From Peptostreptococcus sp. D1 (GTDB lineage: Bacteria; Bacillota; Clostridia; Peptostreptococcales; Peptostreptococcaceae), in assembly GCF_900112955.1 (NCBI RefSeq), contig NZ_FONP01000007.1, positions 1 through 64,000 on the forward strand: a stretch of DNA of 64,000 nt, written 5' to 3'. A program made the translations under genes and the position numbers. Position 1 is the first letter of the stretch, and each line of letters opens with the position of its first letter. Below are positions 38,554 to 47,854 of this stretch, piece by piece. The notes beneath the pieces were generated by a model. That model saw only the letters and a list, made by a program, of their open reading frames with translations, had not been told where the DNA came from and did no database searches.

Positions 38554-38591
38554 ACGAACAAATATCCTCGCTAAACGGATGTTTTGTTCGT
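38554..38591. repeat. Inverted repeat with CGAAC arms, PurBox-like
   Basis: ACGAACA at 38554-38560 and TGTTCGT at 38585-38591 are outer arms; ATCC/GGAT form inner arms. CGAAC and GTTCG are separated by 26 bases. It lies about 275 bases ahead of purC and 50 bases beyond the nagA stop. No T tract follows on the minus side. It could be a PurR operator pair or a weak terminator of nagA. The remainder of 38281-38643 is AT-rich. Confidence 0.45.
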
Positions 38592-38643
38592 TTATTTTAT
38601 ATTTTTATATAGCTATATCGAACTATATTTTCCTAGGAAAATT

Positions 38644-39804
38644 TTAGCTATTTAACTCAACCTTCTGCCCATCCAAATAAACATCTATTATCGAGAATTT
38701 TTTATCTAATACCAATATATCTGCATTTCTTCCTTCCTCGATAATTCCGCATACACTATCTATTCCAACAGACCTTGCTGGTACCTGAGTAGCCATTTGT
38801 ATCGCCTCAAATGGACTGGCAATTCCCCATTTTACAAGATTTCTTACAGCATCTATCATTTTCAAAACAGATCCTGCCAAATTTCCATTTTCTAGTCTAA
38901 CGGTTTCTCCGTCTAACTCAACATCAAAGTCTCCAAGCTTGTATTTGCCGACTGACATTCCACCTGCCATCATACAATCACTGATCAAAGCAACACTTTT
39001 ATATCCTCTAGCTCTTACCAATACATCTACAGCAGCTGGATGTACATGATGTCCATCGCAAATTAATTCTGCAAAAACATTTCTCAATGTCATAGCAGCT
39101 CCTACCATACCAGGATTTCTGTGATGTAAGCCACTCATTCCATTATACGTATGAACAAATATATTGGCTCCAGCATCAACCACATTTCTTGCTTCTTCAT
39201 AGCTTGCAGCACTGTGACCAAGTGCTACGTATATACCCATTTCTCTAGCCTTTTTAGCAAAATTTACACTTCCTTCAAGCTCTGGAGCTAATCCAATTTT
39301 TTTTATCAAGCCGCCAGAGATATTTTGCCATTTTATTAATTTTTCAATTTCTGGCTTCAAAAAATATTTTGGATTTTGAGCTCCCTTATATTTTTCGGTA
39401 AAAAATGGTCCCTCAAGGAAAATACCCTGTATTTTTGCACTATAGGTATCCTTGTTTTTCTTTACAATATCTACAACTTCTATAATATCTTCCTCTGCTG
39501 CAGTAAGAGTCGTAGCCAGAATGGAAGTAACTCCTGCTCTTAAAATATCCTTACATATTGATCTGAATCCTTCTTCCGACTTATCCATAAAATCATGACC
39601 ACAAAATCCGTGAACATGAGTGTCTACAAATCCAGGACATATGATGGAATCCTTATAATCTATTATATCTCTTCTATCTATTAAATTATTTCCATCAATT
39701 TCATCATTTATTAATATCCTTTTTATCCTTTTATCTTCTATCAATATTGCTGAATCCTCCAGCATTCTATCCTTCAATACTATATATTTGGCTTTTAATA
39801 TCAT
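38644..39804 (-). CDS. nagA: N-acetylglucosamine-6-phosphate deacetylase
   Basis: This 386-residue amidohydrolase removes acetate from GlcNAc-6-P. It has FVDTHVHGFCG, FLEGPFF, GHSAASYEEA, HTYNGMSGLHHRNPG, the CDGHHVHP segment and ISDCMMAGG with the catalytic Asp. ATG 39804 is five bases after GGAGG. It is the last gene of the minus-strand nan-nag run. Confidence 0.95.
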   Translation of the reverse strand: MILKAKYIVLKDRMLEDSAILIEDKRIKRILINDEIDGNNLIDRRDIIDYKDSIICPGFVDTHVHGFCGHDFMDKSEEGFRSICKDILRAGVTSILATTLTAAEEDIIEVVDIVKKNKDTYSAKIQGIFLEGPFFTEKYKGAQNPKYFLKPEIEKLIKWQNISGGLIKKIGLAPELEGSVNFAKKAREMGIYVALGHSAASYEEARNVVDAGANIFVHTYNGMSGLHHRNPGMVGAAMTLRNVFAELICDGHHVHPAAVDVLVRARGYKSVALISDCMMAGGMSVGKYKLGDFDVELDGETVRLENGNLAGSVLKMIDAVRNLVKWGIASPFEAIQMATQVPARSVGIDSVCGIIEEGRNADILVLDKKFSIIDVYLDGQKVELNS

Positions 39805-39861
39805 AATAACCTCCAAAAAATAAATTCTAACAAAAATCGTAAATGTAGACTAAGCACAAGA

Positions 39862-40701
39862 TTATTGATTGTCATTTTCTTTTTCAAATCCATAACTCAA
39901 TGCTCTAATTGTATCTCCATGCATCTTAGCCCTGTTGTTCTTGTCTCTCTGTACAAAATGAGAATAAAGTATGTCAACCATTATTGAAATTGGAAATTGT
40001 GGTGATATGACATTTCCGTGATTCAAATGTCTAAGAGATGGCACCAATATAACCTCTGAGCAGAACTCGCCATAGAAATCTCTTATCTGTGATGTAATCA
40101 AAACAGTATTTGCTTTTTTCTTGTGAGCTTCTTTTAAGAAATATAGTACCTCTTCCGTTTCACCACTTATACTTACACCAAATACCAGATTTTTTTCATT
40201 CTGAAATACTGCTCTCATCTTCATTTGATCCGAATCTGTTATCGAGTCGATATCAACACCTATTCTCATGAATCTAAGCTCCATTTCACTTGCAGCCAGT
40301 CCTGATGAGCCTTTTCCACATACGAATACTTTTTCTGAACTAATTAAATAGTTGATTACTCTTTTTAATTGATTTTCATCTACCAAACTATATGCTTTAT
40401 TAAGTAGCTCTTGATAAGTACTTAAAACCTGACTTACATTGTCCGCCATATCCTCTTGCTTTTCCACAAAGCCTTCACTATATTGATATATAAACTCTCT
40501 ATATCCTCTAAAGCCACACTTTTGAGCAAATCTTGAAAGAGATGCCTCAGACACAAATAGCTTATTAGCCAGCTTTTTGCCTGAAAAATCTTGCTTCTTG
40601 TCATTGTGAATGAAAAAATCTGCTATATTTTTCTCAACTGTAGTAAACTTTTCATAATTTGACTCGATTATTGCAACCACAGATTTAACATAATATCCCA
40701 T
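39862..40701 (-). CDS. RpiR/MurR-type regulator of the sialic acid locus
   Basis: This 279-residue protein joins an N-terminal HTH_6 domain (about 1-78; KKLANKLFVSEASLSRFAQKCGFRGYREF) to a C-terminal SIS sugar-phosphate-binding domain (about 115-250; VFVCGKGSSGLAASEMELRFMRIG, FGVSISGETEEVL). The context, between nagA and yhcH, makes it the probable regulator of the locus, with ManNAc-6-P or GlcNAc-6-P as effector (inference). ATG 40701 is seven bases after AAGGAGG. Confidence 0.9.
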   Translation of the reverse strand: MGYYVKSVVAIIESNYEKFTTVEKNIADFFIHNDKKQDFSGKKLANKLFVSEASLSRFAQKCGFRGYREFIYQYSEGFVEKQEDMADNVSQVLSTYQELLNKAYSLVDENQLKRVINYLISSEKVFVCGKGSSGLAASEMELRFMRIGVDIDSITDSDQMKMRAVFQNEKNLVFGVSISGETEEVLYFLKEAHKKKANTVLITSQIRDFYGEFCSEVILVPSLRHLNHGNVISPQFPISIMVDILYSHFVQRDKNNRAKMHGDTIRALSYGFEKENDNQ

Positions 40702-40744
40702 GATTTTCCTCCTTAACACTACTATATCTTTGAAAATAACAAAA

Positions 40745-40771
40745 AGGCATATGCTTATTTGCATCTTGCCT
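40745..40771 (-). terminator. Hairpin between yhcH and rpiR
   Basis: AGGCA and TGCCT arms (40771-40767, 40749-40745) with an inner ATGC/GCAT pair, then TTTTG TTATTTT on minus. It may cut transcription into rpiR partially. Confidence 0.6.
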
Positions 40772-40789
40772 CTTTATTATAACTCAAAA

Positions 40790-41239
40790 TCATATCTTTA
40801 TCTTAAAAATTGCTTTTTTTATTTTATGCGGTTTATCGACTGCAATTGCTGTCATATGTCCGTCCGCAGGATAGCATATCAAGAAGTCTCCCTCGCTTAA
40901 CACCACAGAAGAATTTTTTTGCCCCTCTAATGGAAGAAAATCATCCTTGTCGACAAATTCGCCTTGCTTCATATTATCGATAAAGCTTAGGTCTATCTGT
41001 TCACAGCCATCTAGCATCAGGTGTAAATCTAGATAGTTTTTATGAGCTTCCCAAAACCTATTATCAGGACTAGTTGTCACATATTCGACAATATTCACAA
41101 AAAGTCTTTTCCCATCAATTTCGTATGAGCCCTTTCCAAAGGATTTCAAATCGTTTCTTTTATAGTAGTCGAAGCACTCTTTTATCTGTGATTCAAGAAA
41201 AGAATATTCTCCTAAATCTTTTATATTCCCAAATATCAT
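40790..41239 (-). CDS. YhcH/YjgK/YiaL family protein (sialic acid anomerase-like)
   Basis: This 149-residue DUF386 cupin-like protein has SYEIDGKRLFVNIVEY, the FWEAHKNYLDLHLMLDG block with the metal-binding His residues and the C-terminal GHMTAIAVDKPHKIKKAIFKI. YhcH-type proteins occur in sialic acid operons, where a related protein (NanQ) acts on sugar anomers. The stop is TGA. Confidence 0.88.
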   Translation of the reverse strand: MIFGNIKDLGEYSFLESQIKECFDYYKRNDLKSFGKGSYEIDGKRLFVNIVEYVTTSPDNRFWEAHKNYLDLHLMLDGCEQIDLSFIDNMKQGEFVDKDDFLPLEGQKNSSVVLSEGDFLICYPADGHMTAIAVDKPHKIKKAIFKIKI

Positions 41240-41252
41240 ATTTTACCCCCTA

Positions 41253-42764
41253 CTAGTCTCTATATACAGTTGTGTTTGGTAGTGGAGCTTCATTTACTCC
41301 CTTAACCTTAGACCAAGCTATTGAAGCTACAAGTCCAACAACCAAAGACACAGCAATTGATATTATTGAATATGACCAGAATGAAATCTTTGCTGGGTCT
41401 ACAAAGTATTTAATATATACCATTACGCATGATGCTGCTATAAATGCAAGCGTCGCACCAAACTTATTTGCAACCTTTGTGAATGCCCCCAAAATAAATG
41501 TGCCAACAAGTATTCCAAGGACTAGACCCATAAATCCGTTAAACCATTCATATGCAGATTTTACTCCGCCCTGTGCAAGAACTATTGCAACCACAATCGC
41601 AAATATTCCAACTACCAATGATACCCTCTGACCTATCTTTGTCTGTTTTTCAAAGCTCAATTCCTCCTTGTTTATACGAGCCTGTATATCTAATGTCCAG
41701 CTTGATGCTACAGAGTTTAGTCCAGTAGAAAGAGTAGACTGAGCTGCTGCGTAAATAGCTGCAAGAAGTATTCCTGTTACACCCACCGGTAATTCAAATG
41801 CTATCCATGATGCAAAAATTTGATCCTGCTGTGCTGCTGGAGGTAATACGTTTCCCTGTACCTGATAAAATACATATAACCCCGTACCTATCAAGTAGAA
41901 TACTGTAGCAATAAATATAGATAGGCAACCATTTGCTATCATCATCTTATTTAACTGTTTTGTATCCGTAGTAGTTGTAAATCTTTGAACTATATCCTGA
42001 CTAGATACATATGAGCCCATAGTATTTAGACCAGCACCTATTATCAATAGGAATATGCTATCTCTAAAAATATTGGCATCGAATAATGGTTGATCGGCTG
42101 CCAAAAACTTTTGATTATTTGCCAATTGCTCTATAACAGCTCCCATTCCACCGTTAATATGAGCAATAAGATAAATCAGACCGAAAGTAACACCAATAAG
42201 GAGAACTGCCCCTTGTATAAAATCAGTCCATAATACTGACTTTAATCCACCTGTATATGAATAAATAATTGCAATAACACCCATGATTATTATTAAAATA
42301 TTTACATTTACACCCATCAGCTTTGACAATACCATACATGGTAAATACATGATGATAGACATTCGTCCAACCTGATATATTATGAACATTACTGCTCCAA
42401 GTATTCTTAGTCCTTTACTGTTAAATCTTATTTCCAAATAATGGTAAGCTGTATCTATACCTAGCTTACTGTAAATAGGTAAGAAAAATCTTATTGTAAA
42501 CGGTATTGCGACTAGCATTCCAAGCTGTGCAAACCACATGATCCACGTTCCCGCATACGAGTTACCAGCCAGTGATAAAAATGAGATTGGACTTAGTAGC
42601 GTTGCGAATATAGATACAGAGGTTACCCATCAAGGTACTGTTCCATCTCCCTTGAAATATTCCTTTCCCTTCATCTCCTTCTTAGAGAAATGAAGACCAG
42701 CAAATAACACTGCTGATAGATATGCGATTAATATTATTAAATCAATCTTAGTAAAACCTTGCAT
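41253..42764 (-). pseudogene. Sodium:solute symporter (sialic acid?) interrupted by an in-frame TGA
   Basis: The open frame from the ATG at 42764 (GGGAGG five bases upstream) to 41253 would encode 503 residues of an SSS-family symporter with 13 or so helices. It reads MQGFTKIDLIILIAYL, FKGDGTVP, then TGA at codon 45 (42632-42630), then WVTSVSIFATLLSPISFLSLAGNSYAG. In the family this motif is P-W-W, so TGA replaces the first Trp, one base from TGG. The downstream part alone (from 42539) lacks the first helix and has no ribosome site. It is either a true nonsense mutation, making the gene a pseudogene, or a sequence error. Its place after nanA predicts sialic acid uptake. Confidence 0.88.
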
Positions 42765-42777
42765 AGCAACCTCCCAA

Positions 42778-43698
42778 TTATCCTATGTATTTGACTCTAG
42801 CGTCTCTTATCATTTTTGCAGCCTCTTCAACTATTTCCATATCTTCTTCTATAAGTGCTGCCAATGGCTTTCTTACACCACCAACATCAAGACCTTCATT
42901 TATCTTTAGTATTGCCTTTATAACAGCATACATATTACCATGAGCAGAGCACATCTTGTATATTACTTCATTTACATCATACTGAATTTCTTTAGCTATA
43001 TCTAATCTACCAGCTCTTACATACTCATCCATCTTTAAGAATAAATCTGGCATCACACCGTATGTTCCTCCAATTCCACCTTCAGCACCTATCACTCTGC
43101 CTGAGATGAACTGTTCATCTGGACCATTGAATATTATATAATCATCTCCAGCCGCTTTTTTAAACATTTGAATATCCTGAACTGGCATTGATGAATTCTT
43201 AACACCGATTACTCTCGGATTTTTTCTCATTTCTGCAAATAGACCTCCTGTTAAAGCCACACCTGCCAGCTGTGGTATATTGTATATTACAAAATCAGTG
43301 CTTGGAGCTGAATCTGATATGTCATTCCAATACTGAGCTATCGCATATTCAGGCAATCTAAAATAGATAGGTGGTATCGCCGCTATTGCATCTACACCCA
43401 AACGTTCTGCGTGTGCCGCCAATTCTTGAGAATCCTTTGTATTGTTACAAGCAACATGAGCGATAATTGTTAACTTGCCTTTTGCTTCCTTCATTACATT
43501 TTCAAGAATTATTTTTTTGTCTTCCACACTCTGATAAATGCATTCACCAGAAGAACCATTTACATATAGCCCCTTTACACCTTTATTTATGAAATATTTC
43601 GTCAATTCTCTTGTTCTTTCAGGACTGATATTTCCTTCATGATCATAGCAAGCATAAAATGCTGGTATTACTCCTTTGTACCTTTCAAGACTTTTCAT
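42778..43698 (-). CDS. nanA: N-acetylneuraminate lyase
   Basis: This 306-residue class I aldolase cleaves sialic acid to ManNAc and pyruvate. It has the pyruvate-binding VNGSSGE, the Tyr of VIYNIPQLAG and the Schiff-base Lys of VIGVKNSS. The DHDPS family also fits; the nan context and GSSGE favour NanA. The start is ATG 43698, 11 bases after GGAGG, somewhat far; an upstream ATG (43716) is possible. Confidence 0.92.
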   Translation of the reverse strand: MKSLERYKGVIPAFYACYDHEGNISPERTRELTKYFINKGVKGLYVNGSSGECIYQSVEDKKIILENVMKEAKGKLTIIAHVACNNTKDSQELAAHAERLGVDAIAAIPPIYFRLPEYAIAQYWNDISDSAPSTDFVIYNIPQLAGVALTGGLFAEMRKNPRVIGVKNSSMPVQDIQMFKKAAGDDYIIFNGPDEQFISGRVIGAEGGIGGTYGVMPDLFLKMDEYVRAGRLDIAKEIQYDVNEVIYKMCSAHGNMYAVIKAILKINEGLDVGGVRKPLAALIEEDMEIVEEAAKMIRDARVKYIG

Positions 43699-43769
43699 AG
43701 TTACGTTTTCCTCCATGTCACAAATAAATTTATATAATAATTTCAAATTTAAAGCCTATTAATTAAGCA

Positions 43770-44468
43770 CTATTTTTCTTCAATCTTTTCGACAAAAGCT
43801 CTTGTAATAAGCTGTGGTCTTGTAATTATTGAACCGACAACTACGCTATATGCTCCAAGCTCAATTACTCTTTTTGCTTTTTCTGGAGTATTGATATTCC
43901 CCTCAGCTATTACCTTATTTTCAACCTTATCAATAATTTTTCTTAAAATTTCAAAATCATTTTCTTCAATCCTATCTCCTTTTGACTGTTCTGTATAGCC
44001 TACCATTGTTGTTCCAATAAAATCAAACCCAAGCTCGTCAGCATGTATTGCCTCTTCAACTGTAGAGCAGTCAGCCATAAATAGTTGATCTGGATACTTT
44101 GCCTTTACTTCTCTGAAAAAATCATCCAGACTCATATTATCGGGTCTAAGGTCGCTAGTGGCATCCATCGCAATTATCTCAGGTCTGACCTTCATTAAAT
44201 CGTCAACCTCAGACATAGTTGGAGTAATGTACACCTTTGATCCTTTGTAATCTTTCTTTACGATGCCAATAATCGGCAAATCTACCTGCTTTTGAATCTC
44301 TTCAATATCTTCTCTTGTATTGGCTCTAATACCGACTGCACCGCCTTCCTTTGCAGCTAATGCCATTCTACCCATAATAAAAGAAGAATGAAGTGGCTCG
44401 TTTTCCAACGCCTGACAGGATACTATTAGCTTACCTTCTATAGACTCTATCTTACTCAAATCAGTCAT
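43770..44468 (-). CDS. nanE: N-acetylmannosamine-6-phosphate 2-epimerase
   Basis: This 232-residue TIM-barrel enzyme converts ManNAc-6-P to GlcNAc-6-P. It has [15 protein letters not shown], the [13 protein letters not shown] segment, the [19 protein letters not shown] block, the [10 protein letters not shown] segment and the [12 protein letters not shown] loop. It is the first gene of the operon; ATG 44468 is six bases after AAAGGAGG. The kinase that makes its substrate (NanK) is not in the window. Confidence 0.95.
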   Translation of the reverse strand: MTDLSKIESIEGKLIVSCQALENEPLHSSFIMGRMALAAKEGGAVGIRANTREDIEEIQKQVDLPIIGIVKKDYKGSKVYITPTMSEVDDLMKVRPEIIAMDATSDLRPDNMSLDDFFREVKAKYPDQLFMADCSTVEEAIHADELGFDFIGTTMVGYTEQSKGDRIEENDFEILRKIIDKVENKVIAEGNINTPEKAKRVIELGAYSVVVGSIITRPQLITRAFVEKIEEK

Positions 44469-44507
44469 GCTCAACCTCCTTTTTTATTTCTTATTATCAT
44501 GCCACTA

Positions 44508-44536
44508 AGTATATATCAGTGTAAATTATATTTCAA
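44508..44536 (-). promoter_or_regulatory. Promoter of nanE
   Basis: On minus, TTGAAA (44536-44531), 17 bases, TATACT (44513-44508). Confidence 0.75.
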
Positions 44537-44552
44537 TATATATTTTAAATTC

Positions 44553-44566
44553 TGAAATATATTTCA
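44553..44566. promoter_or_regulatory. Palindromic operator 1 (TGAAA-N4-TTTCA)
   Basis: A perfect 14-bp palindrome TGAAATATATTTCA, 16 bases upstream of the nanE -35 hexamer. Confidence 0.65.
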
Positions 44567-44624
44567 ATTTATTGATAAGTATGATATCATTTTCCCATTT
44601 TCCCAGATGAATTAACTATATTTT

Positions 44625-44638
44625 TGAAAGTTATTTCA
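44625..44638. promoter_or_regulatory. Palindromic operator 2 (TGAAA-N4-TTTCA)
   Basis: TGAAAGTTATTTCA, with the same half sites and 4-base spacer, 16 bases upstream of the proposed nagB -35. Confidence 0.65.
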
Positions 44639-44654
44639 ATTATTCTCTTTATCC

Positions 44655-44682
44655 TTGAAAATATTATTTTCTCATTTATACT
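44655..44682 (+). promoter_or_regulatory. Promoter of nagB
   Basis: TTGAAA (44655-44660), 16 bases, TATACT (44677-44682). Confidence 0.6.
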
Positions 44683-44764
44683 AATAATAAGGAATTAGAT
44701 TTTTAAGTGGATTCTTACAAAATTTAAATTGAAAAATTAAACTGTTAATATGGAGGATATATTT

Positions 44765-45505
44765 ATGATTATTTATAAAGCCGAAGATTATAAGGATATG
44801 AGTAGAAAGGCTGCAAATATTATTTCAGCACAGGTAATAATGAAGCCAAGCTGTGTTCTAGGACTTGCCACTGGCTCCTCGCCACTTGGCACATACAAAC
44901 AGCTTATAGAATGGTACAATAAGGGAGACATAGATTTTTCCCATGTGACTACAATAAATCTTGATGAATATAAGGGATTGTCTCCAGAAAACGAGCAAAG
45001 CTATCGTTTCTTTATGAATACAAGCTTTTTTGACCATATAAACATAGACAAGAAAAGGACATTTGTACCAGATGGGCTTGAGATGGACAGCGAAATAGCT
45101 ACAAAGAAATACAATGAAATAATAAAAAATTCAGGTGGTGTCGACCTACAATTACTTGGACTTGGACATAATGGACATATAGGATTTAATGAACCTGGAG
45201 AACAGTTTGAGAAAGAAACTCATTGTGTAAGTCTTGCACAAACGACTATAGAAGCCAACAGAAGATTTTTTGAATCAGAAGCTCAGGTACCAAAGCAGGC
45301 CTATACTATGGGAATCAAATCAATCATGCAGGCAAAAAAGATAGTTCTTATAGTGTCAGGTAAAGACAAGGCTGAAATTTTGGATAGAGCATTAAATGGT
45401 CCAATTACACCAGAGCTTCCAGCTAGTATACTTCAGCTACACAATGATGTTATTGTAGTTGCTGACAAGGCTGCATTATCAAAATGGTCAAAAACTATAT
45501 ATTAG
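44765..45505 (+). CDS. nagB: Glucosamine-6-phosphate deaminase
   Basis: This 246-residue enzyme converts GlcN-6-P to fructose-6-P and ammonia. It has GLATGSSPLGTY, TTINLDEYKGL, the LGLGHNGHIGFNEPG block with the catalytic His, and the YTMGIKSIMQAK segment. ATG 44765 is eight bases after GGAGG; the in-frame ATG at 44750 precedes that site. It is divergent from nanE and ends the sialic acid/GlcNAc pathway. Confidence 0.97.
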   Translation: MIIYKAEDYKDMSRKAANIISAQVIMKPSCVLGLATGSSPLGTYKQLIEWYNKGDIDFSHVTTINLDEYKGLSPENEQSYRFFMNTSFFDHINIDKKRTFVPDGLEMDSEIATKKYNEIIKNSGGVDLQLLGLGHNGHIGFNEPGEQFEKETHCVSLAQTTIEANRRFFESEAQVPKQAYTMGIKSIMQAKKIVLIVSGKDKAEILDRALNGPITPELPASILQLHNDVIVVADKAALSKWSKTIY

Positions 45506-45603
45506 CTTTAATTTAATTTTTGACCGATTCAAAAATAAAGTGTCTATTTAGTTATAATTAGTTTCTGTTTACCGATAATTAATTCTATTTGTCGATAATA
45601 AGC

Positions 45604-45657
45604 TTCTATGCTACAGCTTCAAAGCATATATCAATTTGACTGTAGCATAGAATTTTA
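45604..45657 (+). terminator. Terminator of nagB
   Basis: Perfect 13-bp arms (45604-45616, 45640-45652), then TTTTA. Confidence 0.8.
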
Positions 45658-45739
45658 GTTTCACAACACCCCCCATTTCCAATATGAAAAAATATATATT
45701 TTCATATTATCATATTGTTTAGAATATTTCAACAAAAAA

Positions 45740-45775
45740 CTACAGTACCAATTCAAGGTTGATTTGATACTGTAG
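45740..45775 (-). terminator. Terminator of the dlt-gltX operon
   Basis: Arms 45740-45751 and 45764-45775 (G-T pair allowed), followed on minus by TTTTTTG. Confidence 0.8.
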
Positions 45776-45803
45776 AATAAAAACTTAAATAATTTAAAAT
45801 CCG

Positions 45804-47465
45804 CTAAATCTGCTTTAAATAATCAGATATTCTATTTTTTACTTTTTCCTCACCCATTATCTGTTGAATACTCCAAAGGTCTGGTGATTGTTGTCTTCCA
45901 ACAACTGCAACTCTTATCGCAGTGGAAACATCTGTGATATTCCCCTTGTATGCTTCAGGATTTTTCTTAAATTCCTTATTGTTTGAAGTAAATCCGTTTC
46001 CATCAGTGATAATTTTCACCTTTTCAAACCACTGTTCATTACTATCAGAATGATCATATGCTTCCAAATACTGCTCTAAAATAGCCTTTGCATCATCGTT
46101 TGATACTCTTTCTGGCATTTTATCTACATATTCAAAGCCTTCATCAAAATAGTATGAAACAAATTGCATTATTTGAGTACAATTTACTAAATCTTTTCTA
46201 GGCTTTTTACCATCTCTACCAATCGATAAGAGCTTAATTAAATCATCCTTGTATTTATTCAGTAGCGAATTTGCGTTTTTGTCAAATTTTTCAGACCAGG
46301 ATAACATGAAATCCATTATATCTTCTACAGAAAGCCTAATTAATACATCCTTAGATATATCATTCAATTTATTTAAATCAAATAATGCTCCAGAAGAGCT
46401 CATATTCTTTGTCTTAAAAGAAAATTCCTTAAACGATTTTTCTGGATTCTTCATTCTCCACTCCTCATAATTCGAGTTCATCAGCGTCATCAGGTATTCT
46501 GTTACTGCCTCAGGGAAATAACCATCTCTCATATAGTATTCAAGTGATAGCTCAGGGTCCTTTCTCTTTGACAGCTTTCTCTTTTTACCATTCTCTGATT
46601 TCATCAAATGAGCAGTGTGGTTGTAATTTGGTCTTCTCCACCCCATTACGTGAAACAATTCAAGATGTATCGGAAGTGTAGAAAGCCACTCTTCTCCTCT
46701 TACTACATCAGTTATTCTCATGAAATGGTCATCAACGACATGAGCAAAATGATATGTAGGTATACCGTTTTGTTTTAGGATAACCACATCTAGGTTATTT
46801 TGTCTAACAGTAATTTCCCCTCTGATTCCGTCAATAAATTTCATAGCTATTTCAGGATTACCCGAAGCTTTAAGTCTTAAAGTCCATGGTTTACCAGCTT
46901 CAATATTTGATTTTATAGCTTCAAAGGACAAAGCTCTATCTGTAGCCCATTTTCCATAATATCCGGTATTCACACCTTCTTTTTCTTGTTGATTTCTAAT
47001 AGCTTCCATTTCTTCTTCAGAAACGAATGAAGGATACGCCATTCCCTTTTCAGTCAGAAACTTTGCTGCAGTCTGATATATTTCTTTTCTTTCGCTTTGT
47101 CTGTATGGACCATATGCTCCAACCTCTCCATATAGTGACACACCTTCGTCAAATTCAATACCAAAGAATTTTAACGAGTTGATAATAAGCTCTTCAGAAC
47201 CCTCTACACGCCTTTTGTCATCAGTATCCTCAATTCTAAGCAGCATTATACCATCAGATAAATGTGCCATTCTTTCATCTACCAAAGCGCCATACAGGTT
47301 ACCTAAATGAATAAATCCAGTTGGACTTGGTCCTAGTCTTGTGATTTTTGATTTTTTTTCAAATTTTCTTTCTGGAAATTTTTCTTCATAATATTCTAAC
47401 GTCTTATCTACGTTTGGAAATAATAATTCTGCTAATTCTCTACTCATACATTTCTGTGTAAACAC
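45804..47465 (-). CDS. gltX: Glutamate--tRNA ligase
   Basis: This class I synthetase has about 553 residues. The HIGH motif reads SPTGFIHLGN, and the KMSKS motif reads KLSKRKD. A 40-residue N-terminal extension (RELAELLFPNV..YYEEKFPER) is typical of a group of clostridial GluRS that is longer than E. coli GltX. The start is uncertain: GTG 47465 is four bases after GGGAGG; ATG 47447 and ATG 47480 are alternatives. It follows dltC by about 18 bases and shares its operon, so Glu-tRNA charging is co-expressed with wall D-alanylation. Confidence 0.93.
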   Translation of the reverse strand: MFTQKCMSRELAELLFPNVDKTLEYYEEKFPERKFEKKSKITRLGPSPTGFIHLGNLYGALVDERMAHLSDGIMLLRIEDTDDKRRVEGSEELIINSLKFFGIEFDEGVSLYGEVGAYGPYRQSERKEIYQTAAKFLTEKGMAYPSFVSEEEMEAIRNQQEKEGVNTGYYGKWATDRALSFEAIKSNIEAGKPWTLRLKASGNPEIAMKFIDGIRGEITVRQNNLDVVILKQNGIPTYHFAHVVDDHFMRITDVVRGEEWLSTLPIHLELFHVMGWRRPNYNHTAHLMKSENGKKRKLSKRKDPELSLEYYMRDGYFPEAVTEYLMTLMNSNYEEWRMKNPEKSFKEFSFKTKNMSSSGALFDLNKLNDISKDVLIRLSVEDIMDFMLSWSEKFDKNANSLLNKYKDDLIKLLSIGRDGKKPRKDLVNCTQIMQFVSYYFDEGFEYVDKMPERVSNDDAKAILEQYLEAYDHSDSNEQWFEKVKIITDGNGFTSNNKEFKKNPEAYKGNITDVSTAIRVAVVGRQQSPDLWSIQQIMGEEKVKNRISDYLKQI

Positions 47466-47483
47466 ACTTCCTCCCAACATATA

Positions 47484-47720
47484 TTATAATTTTCTTTCAA
47501 GAAAATCAGTTAACTTGTTTACAGAGCTCATATCGTCTCTTTCCAAATCAGTTGGTTGAAGAGATAAATCGAACTTATCTTCAATTGCCAGCAAGACCTC
47601 AATGATTGCCAGCGAATCAAGTAACTCATTTTCAAATAAATCTAAATCTTGATTTTCTCTTATCTCATCTGTATCAAGAACTTCCTCAAATATTTCTATC
47701 ACACCTGCTTTAATATCCAT
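47484..47720 (-). CDS. dltC: D-alanyl carrier protein
   Basis: This 78-residue acyl-carrier-like protein accepts D-Ala from DltA on a phosphopantetheine attached to Ser36 (ELLDSLAIIE). Size equals standard DltC. ATG 47720 is eight bases after AAAGGA; a longer frame to 47771 has none. It is the last dlt gene, separated from dltB by 134 bases and followed closely by gltX. It is the only free-standing carrier protein in the window. Confidence 0.95.
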   Translation of the reverse strand: MDIKAGVIEIFEEVLDTDEIRENQDLDLFENELLDSLAIIEVLLAIEDKFDLSLQPTDLERDDMSSVNKLTDFLERKL

Positions 47721-47854
47721 TCTTATAATCCTTTCAAATCCATTAATAACTTTTAAACACAAAATCAGCAATTGACTTTGTAAGGTCCATTACTTCACTA
47801 GCTTATTAAAAAATTTTAAACACTAGCTATATTATATATCAATATAAGCATATT

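Noticed and set aside
42253-42539. Symporter gene starting at the ATG 42539 as an intact shorter protein
   Set aside because: It lacks the first transmembrane helix and has no ribosome site, while the frame continues upstream to a good ATG with GGGAGG across one TGA.
42630-42632. Selenocysteine at the in-frame TGA
   Set aside because: The family has Trp, not Cys, at this place, and no SECIS-like hairpin was noticed right after the codon.
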